From NCBI GenBank assembly GCA_030590185.1, contig JAUUZB010000088.1, positions 1 to 8,888 on the forward strand: a stretch of DNA of 8,888 nt. The letters are read 5' to 3'. The notes beneath the pieces are model-generated. The model worked only from the letters and a program-made list of their open reading frames with translations, was not told the DNA's origin and ran no database searches. This document shows positions 5,626 through 8,888 of this stretch, piece after piece. The first letter of the stretch is position 1. Each line of letters begins with the position of its first letter. The DNA comes from Deltaproteobacteria bacterium (GTDB taxonomy: Bacteria; Myxococcota; XYA12-FULL-58-9; JAUUZB01). The position numbers and the translations under genes are program-made.

Positions 5626-8373
5626 TTGACCGTGGTGAACAATCCCTGCGGCAACAACCCCTGTGTCATCCCCGATCCGCCGATCTGCGACGCCGACGGC
5701 TACACCCGCATCGTCTTCTTGGGCCCCGGCGAGTGCACCGCCAACGGCACCGAGGCGATCTGTGAATACCAGAGCCTGGAGAGTAACTGCTCGGTGATCG
5801 GCGCTTCCTGCGTCGACGGCGAGTGCGTGGGTGGGGCCGGCCCGCCCACCGACGCCGGTCAGGTGATCGTCAGTGAGATCATGGCCTTCACCCAGGTCGG
5901 GGATGACTTCGGTGAGTGGGTGGAGCTGCACAACGTCACCGACCAGATCTTCAACCTCGAGGGTTGCAGCCTCGCGGACGACGACATCGACAGCCACACC
6001 ATCCTCGGCATCCTCGCGGCGCCCCCCCACAGCGCCATCCTGCTCGCCAAGACCGCCGACTCGGGCCTCAACCACCAGCTGCCCGCCCCGGATTACGTCT
6101 ACGACGACTTTCATCTCGGCAACACCAACGATGAGGTGGTGTTTTCTTGCGGCGGCGCGCCGATCGATCACATCGGCTACACCGAGGGCTTCGTCAATAT
6201 GGGGATCGCTACGCAGCTCGACCCGACCCTCTACGACCACGTCTCCAACGACGAGCGCTTCAACTTCTGCGCCGCGTCCAATAGCTACGGCAGCAGCGGC
6301 ATGCTGGGCTCCCCGGGCGCCACCAATCCGCCCTGCCCACCACCAGACCTCACCATCGACACCTGTCGGGTTCAGGCCGGCCTGTCGGTGAGCGCCGTGG
6401 CCGGGGTCGACTTCATCGCCATTGGGCGGGTCTACAACGAAGGGCTCACCGACCTGACCCACGGCGTCGATGAGCACCCGAACCTGCTCGCCGAGGCGGG
6501 CTATGGAGCGGAGGACAGCAACCCGTCGGTCAACCCCGGCGCCTGGACCTGGTTCCCGGCGGTCGCCAACACCGCCTGGGATGACCAGGACATGAACGAC
6601 GTCGACTACGACGAGTACCGGGCGACCTATCTGGCTCCAGCGGTCGGAATCTATGATCACGGTTTCCGTTTCTCCCTCGACAGCGGTGACACATGGACCT
6701 ACTGCGACCGGGACAGCCTCGACCCGGCCTACGACGTCGTGGACGCCAGCCGCTTGATCACGGTTGATAACCCGTGCGCGGGCGACCCCTGCCCGGCGGT
6801 GGCCGAATGCGCCGGGGATGGCGTCACCACCGTCACCTCGCCGGCCGGTACCTGCTCGATCGACGGCATCACCGCGGTCTGTGATTACAGCTTTAGCAAC
6901 TTCGATTGCTCGCTGCTCGGCGGTACCTGCGCCGTTGGCCAGTGCACCGGCAGTTTCCGTGCTCCGTTGGCGGGCGAGGTGATCTTCTCCGAGTTGACCC
7001 ACACCCCGCCGAGCCACCTCGACGCCGGCCTGTCCGAGTGGCTGGAGGTCGCCAACTTGACCGGCGAGGATCTCGCGCTGCACGAGTGTATCTTGGCCAG
7101 CGACGCGGGTAGCTTTCAGATCTACGGCGGCCTGGTGCCGGCTAGCGACTATCTGCTTCTGGTCAGCTCGCCGACCGACAACGGCGGCCTGACCCCGGAC
7201 CACGTCCTCGGTACGACCTTGGCGCCCGCCGATCACCTAACCCTAACCTGCGGCGGCACATTGATCGACGAGCTGCAGTATGACGACGCGGTTGATTTCC
7301 CCGGCGCCGAGGGTGTCGCCATGGCGTTGAGCCCGGCCAGCCAGGACGGAACCGCCAACGACGATGGTGTCAACTGGTGCCTGTCGCGCACCACCGCGCC
7401 GGTGGGTGATCACTACGGAACGCCGGGGAGCGCCAACCTGCCGTGCAAGAGTGCCATCGACCGCTGCCGTCTCGACTGGCCGGCGGATCTCATCGACATT
7501 GAGGAAGGCATACCCCAGGCGGTCCACGGCCGAGTTCAGGATATCGGCCTAACGGAGCTCAGCGACGGTAGCGATCCCCATCCCGCCCTGCGCGGCGAAG
7601 TCGGCGTGGGGCCGGATGGCGTCGACCCCTCCGATCCCGCCTGGATCTGGATCCCCGCGGCCACGGACCCGGCCTGGCTGGCGCCGGTCTCCCCGGATCC
7701 GGACGCCCAGATGGATCAATATCTGGGAATCTTTTCGGCCCCGGCGCCCGGTGTCTACGATGTCGCCTTCCGGTTCACCGCCGATGGCGGTCGGGTCTGG
7801 AGCTATTGCGATCAGGATGAGGGCACCTATGAGCCCGCCAACGCCGGGCACCTGACCACGGTGGTGAGCACCGGCCCCAACCTCTACTTCAGCGAGTACG
7901 TGGAGGGCAGCGGCACCAACAAGGGGCTCGAGGTCTACAACGCCGGGGCTGGCCCGGCGGAGCTCTCGGACTGCCAGGTGAAGATCTATTTCAACGGCAA
8001 CACCGTGCCGCTCGGCGTCCTCGATCTCACCAGCCACGCCCTGGCGCCCGGGGCGGTACGGGTGTTGTGCAACATGGGGCTGACGAGCTCGGTGACCTGC
8101 GACCAATCCGACAACAACTTCGCCTTCAACGGCAACGACGCGGTGGAGCTCGTCTGCAGCGGGGTAACCCAGGACATCATCGGTGAGATCGGAGCAGATC
8201 CCGGCACCGAGTGGGGCGCCGATCCAACCAGCACGGCCAACCATACCCTGCGGCGGCTGTGCACGGTGACCATCGGCGATCGAATCGGCTCCGATGTCTT
8301 CGACCCCAGCGTGGAGTGGGACGGCTTTGCTGAGGACACCTTCAGCGGCCTGGGAATCCGGGGCTGTGACTAG
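5626..8373 (+). CDS. Lamin-tail-domain modular surface protein, C-terminal part of the interrupted gene
   Basis: This 915-residue frame opens with TTG at 5626. It has no Shine-Dalgarno, no signal peptide and more than twenty cysteines, so it makes little sense as an independent cytoplasmic protein; it is best read as the continuation of the lipoprotein frame. Modules: B1 (cysteines 8, 13, 21, 37, 46, 55, 62, 67); lamin-tail domain 1 at 78-237 (V-I-V-S-E-I-M, G-E-W-V-E-L-H-N); A2 at 245-363; B2 (cysteines 384, 389, 395, 410, 419, 428, 435, 440); lamin-tail domain 2 at 450-607 (V-I-F-S-E-L, E-W-L-E-V-A-N); A3 at 612-731; lamin-tail domain 3 at 750-915 (L-Y-F-S-E-Y-V-E-G-S-G-T-N-K-G-L-E-V-Y-N). 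B1 and B2 share their last four cysteine spacings exactly (9, 9, 7, 5). Lamin-tail domains in bacteria are beta-sandwiches on secreted or surface proteins, often beside nucleases or other enzymes. No catalytic domain is seen here, so a structural or adhesive role is likely. Confidence 0.8.
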   Translation: MTVVNNPCGNNPCVIPDPPICDADGYTRIVFLGPGECTANGTEAICEYQSLESNCSVIGASCVDGECVGGAGPPTDAGQVIVSEIMAFTQVGDDFGEWVELHNVTDQIFNLEGCSLADDDIDSHTILGILAAPPHSAILLAKTADSGLNHQLPAPDYVYDDFHLGNTNDEVVFSCGGAPIDHIGYTEGFVNMGIATQLDPTLYDHVSNDERFNFCAASNSYGSSGMLGSPGATNPPCPPPDLTIDTCRVQAGLSVSAVAGVDFIAIGRVYNEGLTDLTHGVDEHPNLLAEAGYGAEDSNPSVNPGAWTWFPAVANTAWDDQDMNDVDYDEYRATYLAPAVGIYDHGFRFSLDSGDTWTYCDRDSLDPAYDVVDASRLITVDNPCAGDPCPAVAECAGDGVTTVTSPAGTCSIDGITAVCDYSFSNFDCSLLGGTCAVGQCTGSFRAPLAGEVIFSELTHTPPSHLDAGLSEWLEVANLTGEDLALHECILASDAGSFQIYGGLVPASDYLLLVSSPTDNGGLTPDHVLGTTLAPADHLTLTCGGTLIDELQYDDAVDFPGAEGVAMALSPASQDGTANDDGVNWCLSRTTAPVGDHYGTPGSANLPCKSAIDRCRLDWPADLIDIEEGIPQAVHGRVQDIGLTELSDGSDPHPALRGEVGVGPDGVDPSDPAWIWIPAATDPAWLAPVSPDPDAQMDQYLGIFSAPAPGVYDVAFRFTADGGRVWSYCDQDEGTYEPANAGHLTTVVSTGPNLYFSEYVEGSGTNKGLEVYNAGAGPAELSDCQVKIYFNGNTVPLGVLDLTSHALAPGAVRVLCNMGLTSSVTCDQSDNNFAFNGNDAVELVCSGVTQDIIGEIGADPGTEWGADPTSTANHTLRRLCTVTIGDRIGSDVFDPSVEWDGFAEDTFSGLGIRGCD

Positions 8374-8390
8374 CTGACCCGTTGGCGACT

Positions 8391-8888
8391 GTGAAGACTG
8401 TGGTACCACCGAGCCCCGAGGCCGCCGTGCACCGGCAATTCATCGAGGCCAAACTCGAGGAGTTTCCGCGGCTGCGTTCCCGGATCCTGCGAACCTTGCT
8501 CGTCGGCCTCCACAGCGCCGGGGTGGTGACCATCGATGAGCTTCACGCCGAGGCTCGCCGGCGCGCGGATAAGCCGGCGGAGGACGGGACCGCGGAGCCG
8601 GACGACAACGTGCAGCAGGTGCACCGTTGGGACGTGCAGGAGAAGGCGAGCATCAACGAGCTCACCATCGAGCACGCCGCGGCCGGCTTTTCGCGTGAAG
8701 AGATCGAGGATCTGGTCAACCTCACCCGCAAGCGCGAGGAGGCCCAGAGCTTAGAGGAGATCGTCACCCTCTCGTCGGTGTCCTTCCGGGTTCTCGCGGA
8801 CGCGGTGCGACGCTTCTGTCGCCTGCCCCGTGGTCAGACGGCGCTCTCGGCGCGGGAGTCGATGGCCTCCCGGGTCGCGTTGATCCGC
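8391..8888 (+). CDS. N-terminal part of a helical protein, possibly PEP/pyruvate-binding-domain type (3' partial)
   Basis: The frame is open from an upstream TGA at 8367-8369 to the window edge, 166 codons from the GTG at 8391. The start is uncertain. GTG 8391 and GTG 8400 have no ribosome binding site, whereas GTG 8427 has CGAGG at 8418-8421 five nucleotides ahead and gives a sensible start (V-H-R-Q-F-I-E-A-K-L). The sequence is helical and charged, without signal peptide or membrane segment, so it is likely cytoplasmic. It has a disordered linker rich in A, D, E, K and R at about residues 55-75. The end of the visible part (L-P-R-G-Q-T-A-L-S-A-R-E-S-M-A-S-R-V-A-L-I-R) resembles the stretch that, in large Myxococcota proteins with a PEP/pyruvate-binding (PEP synthase/PPDK N-terminal) domain, precedes that domain. 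This is recognition from memory of a family style, not a secure hit. The gene starts 17 nt (or 53 nt) after the modular surface gene. Confidence 0.75.
   Translation, partial: MKTVVPPSPEAAVHRQFIEAKLEEFPRLRSRILRTLLVGLHSAGVVTIDELHAEARRRADKPAEDGTAEPDDNVQQVHRWDVQEKASINELTIEHAAAGFSREEIEDLVNLTRKREEAQSLEEIVTLSSVSFRVLADAVRRFCRLPRGQTALSARESMASRVALIR

Larger units (their letters stand above)
4699..8373 (+). pseudogene. Whole modular lipoprotein gene, interrupted by one nonsense codon
   Basis: Taken together the two frames make a 1224-codon gene with one internal TAA. The module order is: lipobox, five cysteine clusters, A1, [stop], B1, LTD1, A2, B2, LTD2, A3, LTD3. A modules are about 111-114 residues between their first and last cysteine (nt 5221-5556, 6364-6705, 7465-7809). 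B modules are eight-cysteine units (nt about 5647-5826 and 6775-6945). LTD are lamin-tail domains (nt 5857-6336, 6973-7446, 7873-8370). The regular alternation across the stop shows one ancestral protein anchored to the envelope and exported by the N-terminal signal. The downstream part has no other stop and no frameshift, so the lesion is recent, a sequence error, or tolerated through readthrough. The two open parts are also listed separately. Calling it a pseudogene is an inference; the sequence alone cannot exclude an error. Confidence 0.6.

Noticed and set aside
4630..7236. 868-codon open frame on the - strand opposite the modular lipoprotein
   Set aside because: It is antisense to clearly recognisable domains, rich in A, G, V, R and D as expected for the complement of GC-rich codons, and shows no family motif, signal peptide or membrane segment.
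5626..8373. Reading the tail as an independent cytoplasmic gene with its own TTG start
   Set aside because: There is no ribosome binding site, no export signal for a cysteine-rich protein, and its first residues are the second half of an inter-module linker.
1..8888. CRISPR arrays, tRNA/rRNA genes, insertion sequences, toxin-antitoxin or phage genes
   Set aside because: No spaced direct repeats, cloverleaf, transposase-like frame or terminal inverted repeats were seen; the only tandem repeats are short in-frame coding repeats.

Overview
The window is high-GC bacterial DNA, densely coded and mostly on the + strand. The best taxonomic hint is the gene at 4699-8373: a lipoprotein with clustered cysteine motifs, alternating with lamin-tail domains and a 'CR...RVY..G.TD...WxW...YCDxD' module. 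This style of secreted or surface protein is typical of Myxococcota and other former Deltaproteobacteria. That assignment is inference from domain style; there is no rRNA or other marker gene here.

Layout: (1) 2-325, the C-terminal end of an unrecognised beta-rich protein. (2) 391-675, a canonical acylphosphatase. (3) 700-1962, an O-antigen ligase/polymerase-like membrane protein whose first codons are a 12-bp tandem repeat and which lies 24 nt behind acylphosphatase in the same frame. (4) 2029-3906, an exported MscS-family mechanosensitive channel with a long coiled-coil N-terminal domain. (5) 3998-4609 on the - strand, a small membrane-anchored protein of unknown function that converges on the channel gene and diverges from the next. 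(6) 4699-8373, one large modular lipoprotein reading frame cut by a single in-frame TAA at 5611-5613 into a 304-aa lipoprotein head and a 915-aa tail. (7) 8391 to the window end, the N-terminal part of a helical protein, possibly of the PEP/pyruvate-binding-domain type.

The genes do not form one obvious pathway. Acylphosphatase and the ligase-like gene may be co-transcribed because of their tight spacing. The ligase-like protein, the channel and the lipoprotein all belong to the envelope or surface, but there is no sign of a defence system, mobile element, CRISPR array, RNA gene or biosynthetic cluster.

The observation most worth following is the interrupted modular lipoprotein. Its three A modules and two eight-cysteine B modules line up across the stop codon, so the two halves are one gene. 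Either the stop is a recent nonsense mutation or base-call error, or it is read through. The 12-bp repeat that forms the start region of the ligase-like gene is the second most interesting point.
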